Shown here: in pieces, positions 19,680 through 29,450 of the stretch
How positions within the stretch are numbered: the first letter of the stretch is position 1
How the letters are laid out: each line of letters begins with the position of its first letter
DNA from: Gerris lacustris
Taxonomy: Eukaryota > Arthropoda > Insecta > Hemiptera > Gerridae
Direction of reading: 5' to 3'
NCBI GenBank assembly: GCA_951217055.1
Contig: OX578277.1
Location: 102,117,511 to 102,181,510, forward strand
DNA length: 64,000 bases
Made by a program: the position numbers and the translations under genes
Notes under the pieces: model-generated
The model's input: only the letters and a program-made list of their open reading frames with translations
Database searches by the model: none
Told to the model about the DNA's origin: nothing

Positions 19680-19940
19680 ATTCGTATTCTTCTCAGCAAA
19701 CCCTTTCATTTGATACCCATCATGAGCGTGCTTAAAAAATAACTAGTCCACCATCTTTGGTTGTTCGCCATATTGGATTTAGAATGACGCCACTTAGCTA
19801 ACCATGCATTTTCATCCAAACTAAACGTGTTTCCAAAATTTCAATTCAATGGGTTGAGGATAACTCCTTTAAAATTCAGTTGCAATATTTGACCCGAACA
19901 TACATACATACAAACATTGCAAGTTAAATAAAAGCTTGTA
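19680..19940 (+). repeat. Degenerate repeat with CTTTCATTTGATACC motif (K type)
   Basis: It begins near TTCTCAGCAAACCCTTTCAT TTGATACCCATC, then includes CGCCATATTGGATTTAGAAT and CCAAAATTTCAATTCAATGG, and ends at GACCCGAACATACATACATAC. The layout parallels 10030-10350 and element F. It may be the 3' part of an old retrotransposon. Confidence 0.45.
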
Positions 19941-20779
19941 AAATATACAATGTCACGAAAGACATTATAATAGTCAAAAGACAAAATAATAGTTTAAAGT
20001 AAATTAATAATAAAACAGTGGTTTAAACCAGTCTGCACAACATGACGAGATTTGAATCATAATAAAGAAATTTTGCAGAATATAGTTAAAGTTTAAAGTT
20101 TTAGTATGTTTCAAGGTTTTAGATTAAATCCATTAAGGGTTTAATATGCCCCAAGAACAATTCAAATATGTCTCAAAGACAAATACAAATTCTTTATGTT
20201 GAGGAATCTTGTTCAGCTATAAAGTCAGCTTAAGGTGAACCTTTTGACAAAAACTATATCTAGTTAATACAATGGTATCTCGTTTTTGCAAATACCTAAT
20301 TTACTACTATTTCAATCTACATCTATTTAAAATCAAGAGGTTAAGAATGTTTACTTAAGAACTGCAAGTAAGCAAAGTTAAGGTTAAAATGTATTTTTTG
20401 CCAAATTGCGACTTGGTTATATGAAAAAGATTTAGAACACGGATCGTGCCCTGTGGGACACCACTTTATTGTTACGTTGCATTTTGTTGTAAATTCTTAC
20501 AGTATTTCAAGGACCAAGAAGAGAGTGCTGAATAATTTTACATTTTAAACTTGTATTAGTAGGATTTAGTTTTACACCGTGACAACTTGTTTTTGGTTAA
20601 AATCGTAAAATAAGTTTTACAAGTAAATTCAAAACAAGAATATCTTTGCGTGACATTTTAACTGTAAGTGGTATAATGTATTAGATAAAAGGAAGAATTA
20701 AACTTTTATTATCAAAATGTCTGGGTCCAGCATTATTATCTAGAGATAATACTCTTCCTCAAGGGGATTTCCAGGAAAC
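19941..20779. other. No recognisable gene
   Basis: AT-rich with imperfect short repeats of TTTAAAGTTTTAGTATG/TTTCAAGGTTTTAG type; no terminal repeats or supportable frame. Confidence 0.4.
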
Positions 20780-20831
20780 AATTTAAATATTGTGAACATT
20801 TGTATCACAGCACCACAAGCAAAACTATTGA

Positions 20832-21812
20832 CCCTAGAAAGCTAACCTGGAGCCAAAATGACTCCCATTTTTTTTTAAACTACGAATGCACGGCGTCTGT
20901 AAAACACAGAACTCCCACATCTCAGCTATGCTACCTCCCACCCTTGAATGGCCCTTTTACACTTCTATCAGTTCCACATTCAGATTCTAAAGAGGACATA
21001 ACGTTTGTTTTTCTGCAGTCACGGAGTCATTTTGACTCCTGTTTAGTCTTACACGTAAATTTTTTGTAGGTCATTTTGACGCAGAATAGTATTTTTTAGA
21101 ATAGTATGTCGTGTTATTGTTTATTTGGCCGTTTAAAATCTTATAAATGAGATATTATATAACTTTTAATTCAATAATTATTTCAAATTAAAGGCAATAT
21201 AATTGTAATTTATTCATTTTTAAGTATAAATTGTTATTTTTTTTGTCTTTATATGTCTAAATTATATAAAGTTAATAGAATATGAATATAGTCAAATAAT
21301 GGAGAAAAAATACAATGATCCAAACGACATTTATCGCTTGATTAAGGAAATGACTGATTCAGATACCGATTATGAAAAAGAGCGTATTCGACAATAATGG
21401 TGACGCTTGTGATTTGGACCCTGATTTGAAATTAGAAAATGCCTTTTTTGATCCCATCAGCGATGATGAGGAAAATGATAAATTAATTAAAACAATTTAC
21501 GAAATAGAAAAACCAAAGGTAAGGAAAGGAAAAAGCTACTTAAAAAAAAGTAAATAAAACTACTCCGGTAGATAACAATACCGGATATGTAATAGTAGTC
21601 CAGATTGAAAAACCGGAATTAAAAGGAAAAATGTGTTTTTTATGGCAAACAAAGCACCCAAGTGTCCCATCAACTAGCACTAAAACGTGTTAAAAAAATA
21701 TTATATATATTAGGCCTTTACATTTTAATAAAACTGGGTATAATAGATTAGGAAGTCAATATGACTCAAGGTTAGTCATAAGAGGTTAAAAAATATGGTT
21801 AGCGTTCTAGGG
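20832..21812 (+). mobile_element. piggyBac-like element inserted in minisatellite (V)
   Basis: The left end is CCCTAGAAAGCTAACC and the right end is the complement of CCCTAGAACGCTAACC (one mismatch in 16). It is flanked by TTGA (20828-20831) and TTAA (21813-21816). The target is the ACTATTAAAG of a minisatellite unit, so the left TTAA has probably mutated to TTGA. Subterminal motifs GGAGTCATTTTGACTCC (about 21024) and AAGTCAATATGACTC (about 21752) resemble each other. The 981-bp length and short broken frames mean it is non-autonomous. Confidence 0.88.
21299..21557 (+). pseudogene. N-terminal remnant of piggyBac-like transposase, frameshifted
   Basis: The ATG at 21299 reads MEKKYNDPNDIYRLIKEMTD and stops after 32 codons (21395-21397). 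An overlapping frame from about 21372 continues with an acidic stretch, DNNGDACDLDPDLKLENAFF, then SDDEENDKLIK, and stops at 21557. Together this looks like the acidic N-terminus of a piggyBac transposase with a frameshift near 21390. No catalytic domain follows. The assignment depends mostly on the TTAA-type ends of the surrounding element. Confidence 0.5.
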
Positions 21813-22718
21813 TTAAAGACGTTTATCATTTCAACGCAACGCAGCAAAACTAATAAAGAGGTTTAACAATTGCATGCAGCAACAAAACCAACACTAAAAG
21901 ATATTAAACATTTGAACGCAGCATCAAAACCAACACTATTGAAGATGTTGAACATTTGAACAAAGCAATACAAGCAAAACTATTAAAGCCGTTTCACATT
22001 TGGACACAGTACTGCAAAACTATGAAAGAGGTTTAACATTTGGACGCAGCAACAAAACCAACACTATTGAAGATGTTGAACATTTGAACGCAGCAATACA
22101 AGCAAAACTATTAAAGCCGTTGCACATTTGGACACAGCACTGCAAAACTATGAAAGAGGTTTAACATTCGGACGCAGCAACAAAATCAAACCTATTAAAG
22201 ATGTTGTACATTTGAACGCAGCAACACAAACAAAACTATTAAAGCTGTTGAACATTTGGACACAACACAGCAAAACTATTAAATCTGTTGAACATTTGGA
22301 CACAACACAGCAAAACTATTAAAGCTGTTGAACATTTGGACACAACACAGAAAAACTATTAAAGCTGTTGAACATTAGGACACAACACAGGAAAACTATT
22401 ATAGCTGTTGAACATTCAAATGTTCAACAGCTTTAAAAGTTCTGCTGTGTTGAGTCCAAACACAACACAGCAGAACTATTAAAGCTGTTGAATATTTGGT
22501 CGCTTAAGTATTGAATGGGGTCAAAGTATAATGAATACCCTTCATGATGCATATCGTTGAAAAGCTCTTTAAGAGTACAGTAATTGTTGTTATGTACTGT
22601 TTTGTCATTTTTCATTTAGGAGGTGGATAAATTTGGGATATATGCAAATTATCTTATCAAAGAGGAGGGGGAATAGAAATAATTGGGAAGGATAGAATCT
22701 AGATATTCTCACATATTA

Positions 22719-23810
22719 GGTTTGTTCCAACCACTCTTCAAACTGGTTTGGAACTGGCCGACGCATGCGCAATTGGAAAAAAAGCGTTCCAACGAGCCCA
22801 AACTCAAACTCTGACTGACTACGACTGTTCCAACCACGCTCACTGATTAAATCACGGATTAGTTTGGAACCAGTCAGAGCAGTCAGCGATCGGCGGCAGG
22901 GACTAGTAGTTTGGGATAACAGAAACGTAACCTTCCGCTCCGCTTCGTTGTTTTTGTTTTTCTTCCGCTTCGTTGTTCAACTTTTCTTTTTAAAATGTTT
23001 TTGTACGAATGCGACGATGAATTTTTGTGCATATAATGGCATTTTCTAGATATTTCTGAAAAAAAAAAAAAAAAAAAAAAAAAATTGGACCTATTTTCCA
23101 AGATGGACTTTTGATACTTATTCCATTTTCAAACAAATATCGAAAGAATCTGATTTATTTCCGCAATATTTCTTTCGTTAACTGGACTAAGATTAATATT
23201 TGTTTTTTAAAATAAAAGAGCATTAGGATTATATCCATAAAAATACGAGTGTGCCGTGAGTCTACTAAAACTGGCTCACCTCAGTAAGCCCGAAAATTGT
23301 GAATTACGTAAATCGAAATGAAATCGTGAATTCATACATTAAATAAACATTTCTAAAATGTGTGCATGTATTTTCGTCATATCCTCTATGAGTATGTAGG
23401 TTTTACTTCCAACTTTCGAGCTTAATTAGCATTAGAAAATGAAACGTTTGTGGTGTGGCCCCCCCTTGTTGTGCGAGCCCCTAGGCGGCCTAAATCAGGC
23501 CCTGATTTAAGCGACTGCCACTTATCTTCATCAACTATTGAATCATCCATCATCCATATCTTTAATATTAATAAGTTCAGGTATTTTTGATAGCACAGGA
23601 ACGCAAAATCACATAAAAACGATCAACTCAAAAAGTTGTTCTGATAACAGTGCTAAAACCTACCACAGCAAACAGTTTGGTTCGAGAAAGGAGCGTTCCA
23701 ACAAAAACGAAATCACAAATCAATTACCAACGGTCAATGATCGCGCATGCGCATTACGTCAATCACGGAATAATCCGAAACTGATTCGGAACAGGTGGTT
23801 AGAACAAACC
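22719..23810. mobile_element. Element W: 1.1-kb TIR element, class uncertain
   Basis: The left GGTTTGTTCCAACCAC and the complement of the right end, GGTTTGTTCTAACCAC, differ at one base. Both sides have TATTA (22714-22718 and 23811-23815), which could be a 5-bp duplication or a 3-bp ATT if the ends start one or two bases further out. Subterminal GCATGCGCAAT (left) and GCGCATGCGCATTACG (right) add symmetry. A 27-A tract is at 23059-23085. No transposase frame; the frames at 22864-23049 and 22883-23101 are low complexity. Confidence 0.7.
23059..23085 (+). repeat. Poly-A tract (27 A)
   Basis: An uninterrupted A run inside element W. Confidence 0.95.
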
Positions 23811-23873
23811 TATTAAAATAATTTAAATGTTTCTTGATGGTAGTTTTTAAACTTATCAAATTAAAATAACACT

Positions 23874-23901
23874 CCGTAGCGAAGCACGGGTATCCAGCTA
23901 A
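23874..23901 (+). mobile_element. Helitron-like 3' terminus
   Basis: The sequence CCGTAGCGAAGCACGG forms a short hairpin (CCGT/ACGG with the inner GC pair). Eight bases later it is followed by CTAA and then T, fitting the Helitron 3' rule (hairpin, about 10 nt, CTRR, then T of an AT target). No matching 5' TC end could be placed, so the extent of the element is unknown. CGAAGC.CGGGTA..CAGCTA ends are common in arthropod genomes. Confidence 0.4.
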
Positions 23902-23902
23902 T

Positions 23903-24566
23903 TATTTAATATAAATTCAGTGACGGTTATCTCATAATTAACTAACTAAATAATTTGAAGGCTTTGATTAATTGTATAACATGTGTAAATAATAATTTAA
24001 AAACGACAAAATAAATTGCAACATTTAAAAGTATTCAAGACCATTAGAAAACACAAAAATATACTAATTTAGAAATTATGTAAAATTTAAACGTAACTGG
24101 GTCTTCATTATTTTAAAATGAAAGTGAAAATTTAATTTGAAATATTAAAAAGAGAAGGTGGGATGTGGATTAGATCGAACCTCCTTTCACCCTCTTAGAG
24201 CGCGACGGAGAAAGGGAATTGTCGCTTCAGATGTCTTAGAATTTCTAGTAAATCCAACAGCTGGTTTTATAATAATGCATAAATCGATTCATCTTATTTA
24301 ATATTACAGGGACCTTGCTACTCAATAGACGAGGACGACAACTGAGAGCTATTATAACTATTATAAGGTATATTTACAACAACTAAAATTATTTAACTAT
24401 TAAACAAAACTGAATTTCAATAAATCGATCAATCTGAAGCGATAGCCATTGTAGTATCGATAGCATTTTCAACTATTTTATTTATAGAGAAGCCTGGTTT
24501 CTTGGAATAACAAAAAAATTCCTTCGGATAAGTTCAAGGTGAATTAACTAAGTAAAACTTTAATTT
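23903..24566. other. No recognisable gene
   Basis: AT-rich; a slightly GC-richer stretch at 24150-24240 shows no frame. No terminal repeats. Confidence 0.4.
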
Positions 24567-24578
24567 CATTCAAATAGA

Positions 24579-24875
24579 GAGAGCCAGTGTGGCCGTGTGG
24601 ATTAAATAGCTAACCAAGTCTGCTCAGCCAACAATGAATCAAGGGTGGTACGAGGTCGTAGGTTCAATCCATCACCGTGATTCTCTGATTTATATGGCTC
24701 CCTAATGATCGCATCGGTGGTACAATGTACAGAGTTATGATGTGTAAAGTGGCTGCGGAACTCTCTACCACGGGGATAGTAAAATGGGCCTAAAAGATGG
24801 CCTAATTGCTAAGTTCGAACAAGTGGTTCATCCTACCCGTCTAGTACTAGTACTAGAACCTTACTACTACTACTA
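24579..24875 (+). mobile_element. tRNA-derived SINE with 12-bp target duplication
   Basis: CATTCAAATAGA flanks the element at 24567-24578 and 24876-24887. The 5' part, GTGTGGCCGTGTGG, resembles an A-box of Leu/Ser-type tRNA and is followed by GGTTCAATCC, a consensus B-box (about 24660). A tRNA-unrelated body follows, and the tail is a short (TAC)n run, so the tail is not poly-A. Structure and duplication fit LINE-mobilised SINEs. Only one copy is visible here. Confidence 0.88.
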
Positions 24876-25180
24876 CATTCAAATAGAATACTGACATTGA
24901 CACTAATACAAATACATACAGACACTCATGGGCATAGCCCCTAAGATACCTAAGCATTAATAAATGTATATAAGCTGGCCAGACCTAAAGCCGAGTGCAC
25001 TCATTTATTAGGTTAGGTGAGGCACTTGCGATTTCTTGTCACTGCGACTTAAAAATTGCTTTAGCAAAGTTTTTTTTCCAATTAAAAATAAGTTTCGAAA
25101 AATGTATTTAAGTAAAAATGAAAAAAAAAACAGATTTTTATATATATTTTTATTATTAGTTTAAAGGAAAGTGTCAACTT

Positions 25181-25537
25181 CAGGGGTATCCAACTCCAGT
25201 ATTCTAGAGGTGTAAGAGCACTAGCGCTCCACGAGAATATGGTGGTTAAAATTGTAAACTACTTATGATATTTTGACATTTGTCCTATTTTGTAAATAAA
25301 CAATTCAAAAAAATAAACAGCCTCGGTGGCCGAATGAGATGCGCGATAGCTCAGAATGAGAAAGTTCCCGGGTTCGAACCTAGTAAATTGACAAATTAAT
25401 TTATTAATTTATTTCTTTGATTTAAAAAGCTCTATATCTTTTGAATGGTACAAATTCCCGTGGAGCGCTAGTAGTTTAACACAGGTAGATAAAGAGGGGA
25501 GTTGGAAATCTTTTCGTTTAAGGATTCTTGATCGCTG
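25181..25537 (+). mobile_element. hAT-like element N with tRNA-like core, copy 1
   Basis: The left end is CAGGGGTATCCAACTCC. The right part carries the inverted GGGGAGTTGGAAATC and ends GATCGCTG. Inner inverted blocks CACTAGCGCTCCACGAGAAT and ATTCCCGTGGAGCGCTAG extend the symmetry. GTGTCAAC lies at 25171-25178 and 25538-25545, two bases off the left end. In the middle (25319-25385) GGTGGCCGAATGAGATGCGC and GGTTCGAACC form a tRNA-like A-box and B-box. A second copy (36377-37993) has a cleaner 8-bp duplication. Confidence 0.75.
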
Positions 25538-25639
25538 GTGTCAACAGTCGAAAGGTAAAAAAAAATAAAACATGACATAATTATTGTCAAAAAAAACAAA
25601 AAAAAAAACACTATAATTTGACTTAGTGCTTGTTAAGCC

Positions 25640-26160
25640 TGAAATAATCTAACTTCTTCTTATTGAAAGAAGAATATTCTTATCCTTAAAGAAGAATATC
25701 CTCATCCTTAGAGAATACGCTTTTCATTTAATATTTACTTGGTAATTTAATCTTGAGATTGTGTATTTTTCTTTTATCTTTTTGCTTTCAAACTCTCTTT
25801 CAATTCTTCTTTAATTCTTTTAGAAGAGACCTTCTATTTTTATTTCTACTTTGAAATTTAATGAAACTTTAGGTAGATTTTCATTTTTGCACACTTCATA
25901 CCTTTTCTCTTAAATTCAAATTGTATTAGACTATTTTTTTCCTCCTTTCTTTTAACTCTCCCCAAAAAAAATTCTTTAAATTATTCATTTTCTGTTTGTT
26001 TTTTTAAATTAAGTGATGTTTTTTTGTGTCCTACTTAAGTATCTTCTTTGTTTTCTTTTATTTTTGATTCTTTTTTATTCTTCTTTAAGTTTATTTATTT
26101 CCTTTTTCTCTGATTGTTGTATTTTTTTTTCTCTCTCTCTTTTTCTATTTATCTAACTAC
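25640..26160 (+). other. Pyrimidine-rich stretch, no gene
   Basis: About 500 bp in which the plus strand is dominated by T with C (for example TTCTTCTTTAATTCTTTTAG and TTTTTTCTCTCTCTCTTTTT). It starts with two copies of GAAGAATATYCTYATCCTTA (25670-25710). No coding signal. Confidence 0.7.
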
Positions 26161-26195
26161 CTCAATGAAATAGTTGGAGTTAATTTCAAGACTAT

Positions 26196-26290
26196 TGCTT
26201 CCATGCTTACCGAACGTAACGGAAGCTATGTGATCGTTCTGAAGAACAAATATATTCCAAGACAGAAATCCGATTTACACATAAGAAAAT
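26196..26290 (+). repeat. Family A 5'-end fragment
   Basis: TGCTTCCATGCTTACCGAAC then GTAACGGAAGCTATGTGATC is the hairpin end of family A. An internal deletion joins it to CCAAGACAGAAATCCG. Confidence 0.7.
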
Positions 26291-26360
26291 GTTTTTGATT
26301 GAAATTTTACGTGCCTGTTTCAATTGTACTTTAGACGATGTGTATGAATTTTTATCAACG

Positions 26361-26632
26361 ATTGATACGAAATATAAACATTTTATCTCTGTATACAACT
26401 AATGAATTATTGTCATCTTTATCAAAAGAGAAATACGAACTTACATACTGGATATTTATTAATTTTTTTTTTTTCTGTATTTATTATTAGAATCCAACAA
26501 TCTTAGATAAAGTACGGTACGCAACTCATGCGAAAACGGCATTTTGCATTTCTCGTGTGGTTTTACTACCCTCGCTGTCGCTCGTGTGCATACTCCAAAC
26601 TAGCATGCAAAATGCTACTTTCTGCACTTGAA
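26361..26632 (+). mobile_element. Family C deletion derivative nested in family D, copy 3
   Basis: It joins GATACGAAATATAAACATTT and ATCTCTGT (5' end of family C) directly to ACAACTAATGAATTATTGTC (middle of the frame seen at 10724), then continues through GTACGGTACGCAACTCATG to GCTACTTTCTGCACTTG. The deletion removes the ATG, the palindrome and the leader. Confidence 0.7.
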
Positions 26633-26681
26633 AATGATTAAATTCGTTACGTTAGAACGTAAGATATTGGAAATAACGTTA

Positions 26682-26904
26682 GATATAGGAGCGTCTATGG
26701 AGTTCATCTTAAAGGAATAACAAAAATCGTCTCTCCACGTAAAATTAAATTGGTTTATTTATCAAAGCAGCTTTCAGCCTTCATAAGGCCATCATCAGTG
26801 CCAATTGAGAAAGAAAAGAGTTACATGGAAACGTTAGAAAAACAAATTTATTGAGAGGTGAGCCTATACCATGTCGGAGATCGACATGAGACTCATTGAA
26901 TCTC
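26682..26904 (-). mobile_element. Element E with 13-bp target duplication, nested in family D
   Basis: TGGAAATAACGTT is at 26669-26681 and 26905-26917, bracketing 223 bp absent from other family D copies. On the minus strand the insert has GGCACTGATGATGGCCTTAT then GAAGGCTGAAAGCTGCTTTG, shared with 44396-44547, and ends with CGTGGAGAGACGA and TTATTCCTTTAAGATG. The 13-bp duplication suggests a retroelement. The hairpin followed by GAAA is reminiscent of Penelope-like element ends (inference). Confidence 0.8.
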
Positions 26905-27297
26905 TGGAAATAACGTTGTTTTCACTATTTTAAAGGTTTAAGCCCGCTTTAATACATTTTTCGATCATTAACACTTCATAGCGTTGTCGGTGTTGGTTTT
27001 ATTAAAAAATTATCAAAGTTGTTTAGATAATTTTTTATTATTTTGTTTAGATAATTTTAGATCATTGAATAGATGAAGTAGGAATTTTTTCCGTCCTAAA
27101 ATTCCAATTTTACATTTGAAGCATACGTTTACGTGAGAGTTGCGCGTGAACGCTTAGGCGGATATAGTTGTCCAATGAACTCATATTGGGCACTGGTAAA
27201 ATGAACATGTGGACCAAATTTCAACAAAATCGGTCAACTTTTACTCAAGTTATCGTCATCGGTCGATTTCGTGACCGGTGGTTTTGTGACGGTAGAT

Positions 27298-27362
27298 TTT
27301 TTCGGATTCACTCCCGGGCTCCATACGGAGTAACGTGCCATAAGGAACTTCGTTCCAAAAAT
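27298..27362 (+). repeat. Family M repeat, copy 1
   Basis: TCCCGGGCTCCATACGGAGT, AACGTGCCATAAGGAACTTC and GTTCCAAAAA match 50508-50562 (GCTCTAGACGCTGTAACGTG CC..AAGGAACTTCGTTCC). AAGGAACTTCGTTCC is a small hairpin. Extent and class unknown. Confidence 0.6.
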
Positions 27363-28385
27363 AATCCAAAATATTCAGCTCAGAACTCAGAGCGGATTCA
27401 CATATACTACGTTTTTATGTGTTTAAACACAGATTTACTTCTGATTTGGGAGTGAACAAGCTAGGTACAAATTTCCAAGAGGAGTATTGAATCCGTATTC
27501 AATACAAAATTTAAAAAGAAAAAAACTTTTTCTTGGTTACTTTTGGTAAAGGTTATAAATAATTTTGTAACCTTAACCTTTTATAACCATGATTTTTATT
27601 ACGTATTTTGACAGATTTGACTACAGTTTCTACAGAAATACACTAGGTGCGCTCATACCAACGCTCTGCTCATGTCAGGATCGAGTTCAGGTGATTCCAC
27701 CCAACTCAATCCAGATACGATCCCAGAATTTAGTGGGTGCTTTGGATCTGTATTCAACCCTTATTCAATCATCATCATCATTTAATTTAAACATCAAGAA
27801 AACGTAGTAATAATAACTTTTTATATTCCTTTATTTTTTAGATAGTAGTAATAATTAAGTTATATAGCAGATTGATGAAAGATAATTAAGGTGATAGTTC
27901 TAGTGCCAAATCCTTAAACCATTTCAGGCATGATGAAACCCCAAGGAAGGTTTTTATAGTAACGATTATATATATTTATAAATAAGCCAAAAGAATTCAT
28001 AAAATATTCAGTTTACCAGCTTTTCTATTTCAGAAGATAAAATATTTTTAACTTTCTCACATAGAAAAAGTGTTTTGTACCAAAAGAAAAAACTGGTTTT
28101 AACGACTTTTCAAAGCATTATACAAAGTATATTTTTAAAGTAGCTGAGGACTGAAGAGTTGGTTGGCTTTTCGAGAAGCCATTTTAGAGAGTGGCTCTTG
28201 TGACACTCTTGGTTTTATTTCGGGTTGAAACTCCGACTTTTTCTTTGAGTTTTAAAAGATTCCGTAAATTTCAAGGTGTTATTTTAGTGCTCTTTTAGGC
28301 TTTGTTACCAGGTTTTTTTTCCTTTGATCATACCAACATCTTTGTTTCCCTATTGCTTAAATTTTAGGGTAGCAGCTGGCTACAT
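27363..28385. other. No recognisable gene
   Basis: AT-rich. Frames at 27589-27807 and 28324-28638 have no recognisable motif; the second runs through the family A and foldback junction. Confidence 0.4.
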
Positions 28386-29145
28386 ATTTATTGCTTCCGA
28401 GCTTACCGAAGGTAACAGAATTTGTGTGATCGTTCTAAAGAACAAAAAAATTAACACATTGTTTCTAAATGCAATATTTCACCTCCTCTTGAGGCATCTT
28501 AAAGCCTTTAATTTCGCTTTCCTGTATATTTGTTCAAATAATCCTTGCGATTGCTTTTTTAATAACAAATGTGTGACAATATGGAGTTTCACAGCTAGCA
28601 GGAGACCTATATTTTTTTTAAAAAAAAGCAATCACTAGGATTATTTAAATAAATAAACAAGAAAACGAAATTAAAGGCCTGAAGATACCTCAAGAGGAGG
28701 TTAAATATTGCATTTAAAATCAATGTGTTATACATTCTTAATATACCCCACAGACCATAGATAAGAAATATGAAGGACTATTTTTAAAAAAGGGGAAAAA
28801 TACTAGGATTAAGAACGAAAATATTTTATGTCTCCGATTTAAAAAAAAATCCAAATCAGAAATCCGTTTCAGACATCAGGGAACATTTTTGGTTCCGTGT
28901 CAGTTTATCGCTCAATTTTAAAGGACCAACATATCTTAAAAACTACACGTCCAATTTGAATGAAATTTGTATGGTTGGTCATAATTAGCCCATTGTTGGT
29001 CCCATATAAGTTTCAACCTTCTGCACCTATCTGTTTCTCTTCAACATGCTCACAAACATACATTCATTTACACCTATAAATTCAAAAGTACTTATCTATA
29101 CAAAATAGGAAGCGAGGAAGCAATGTGCCTCACTAATTAGGAGAG
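28386..29145 (+). repeat. Family A copy split by a foldback insertion
   Basis: The 5' hairpin end (GCTTCCGAGCTTACCGAAGG, 28390) runs to about 28445. A foldback (28450-28730) and a few dozen extra bases intervene, and family A resumes at about 28818 with ACGAAAATATTTTATGTCTC. It ends near 29145 after an internal deletion that joins AAAAGTACTTATCT to TACAAAATAGGAAGCGAGG. Confidence 0.78.
28450..28730. mobile_element. Long-arm foldback (R) inserted in family A
   Basis: The left arm (from TTAACACATTGTTTCTAAAT, 28450-28563) and right arm (ending AAAATCAATGTGTTA, about 28620-28730) are about 110 bp each. They are complementary over blocks such as CACCTCCTCTTGAGGCATCT and GCCTTTAATTTCG. The 50-60 bp centre has no coding sequence. 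It is absent from the other family A copies, so it is an insertion. Confidence 0.82.
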
Positions 29146-29185
29146 TATTGTACTGTAATATCTGGGCTATATTCATCTGGGGCTA

Positions 29186-29450
29186 TCTCTGAGCTACTTT
29201 CGACAAACCATCTAAATTGCATAAAAATCAGATAAGTAATGATTTTTATGATATTTGGATGGTTTGTCGAAAGTAGCCCGTAGTTAGCACCAGATTAATT
29301 TCAACCGACTGCGCTCTTTAACTTTTGTAAAATTGCTACTTTACTTCGCAAGAAATCAAAACAATTTTAATATATTAAATAAATGGGGAAACAATTAAGT
29401 AAATTAGATAATAATAGCTTGTAAAAGCATAAAATCAATAAAGTTCGTAC
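29186..29450. repeat. Inverted family A fragments
   Basis: GCTACTTTCGACAAACCATC (29190, minus orientation) faces ATTTGGATGGTTTGTCGAAA (29255, plus orientation) about 25 bp apart, then family A continues to CTTGTAAAAGCATAAAATCA (29430). This gives a hairpin of roughly 40-bp arms. Confidence 0.75.

Larger units (their letters stand above)
20780..22505 (+). repeat. 40-bp minisatellite array, interrupted by a piggyBac element
   Basis: The unit is about 40-43 bp, typified by AAAACTATTAAAGCTGTTGA then ACATTTGGACACAACACAGC. One unit lies left of the piggyBac insertion (20780-20831). About 15 lie to the right (21817-22505), older units being 42-43 bp (GACGCAGCAACAAAACC) and the last five 40 bp and nearly identical. 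One inverted unit at about 22415-22457 (CAAATGTTCAACAGCTTT) makes a local hairpin with its neighbours. Confidence 0.88.
26298..27265 (+). repeat. Family D copy with nested insertions
   Basis: Family D runs from GAAATTTTACGTGCCTGTTT to 26360, resumes at about 26633 (AAATTCGTTACGTTAGAACG), is interrupted again at 26682-26904, and continues from 26918 to AAATTTCAACAAAATCGGTC (27217). The two interruptions are a family C fragment and element E. Confidence 0.75.

Noticed and set aside
20800..21069. 89-codon plus-strand frame
   Set aside because: It starts in a minisatellite unit and crosses into the piggyBac left end; it is chimeric by chance.
20780..22505. CRISPR array
   Set aside because: Units are contiguous and homologous along their whole length with no unique spacers, and the DNA is eukaryotic; it is a minisatellite.
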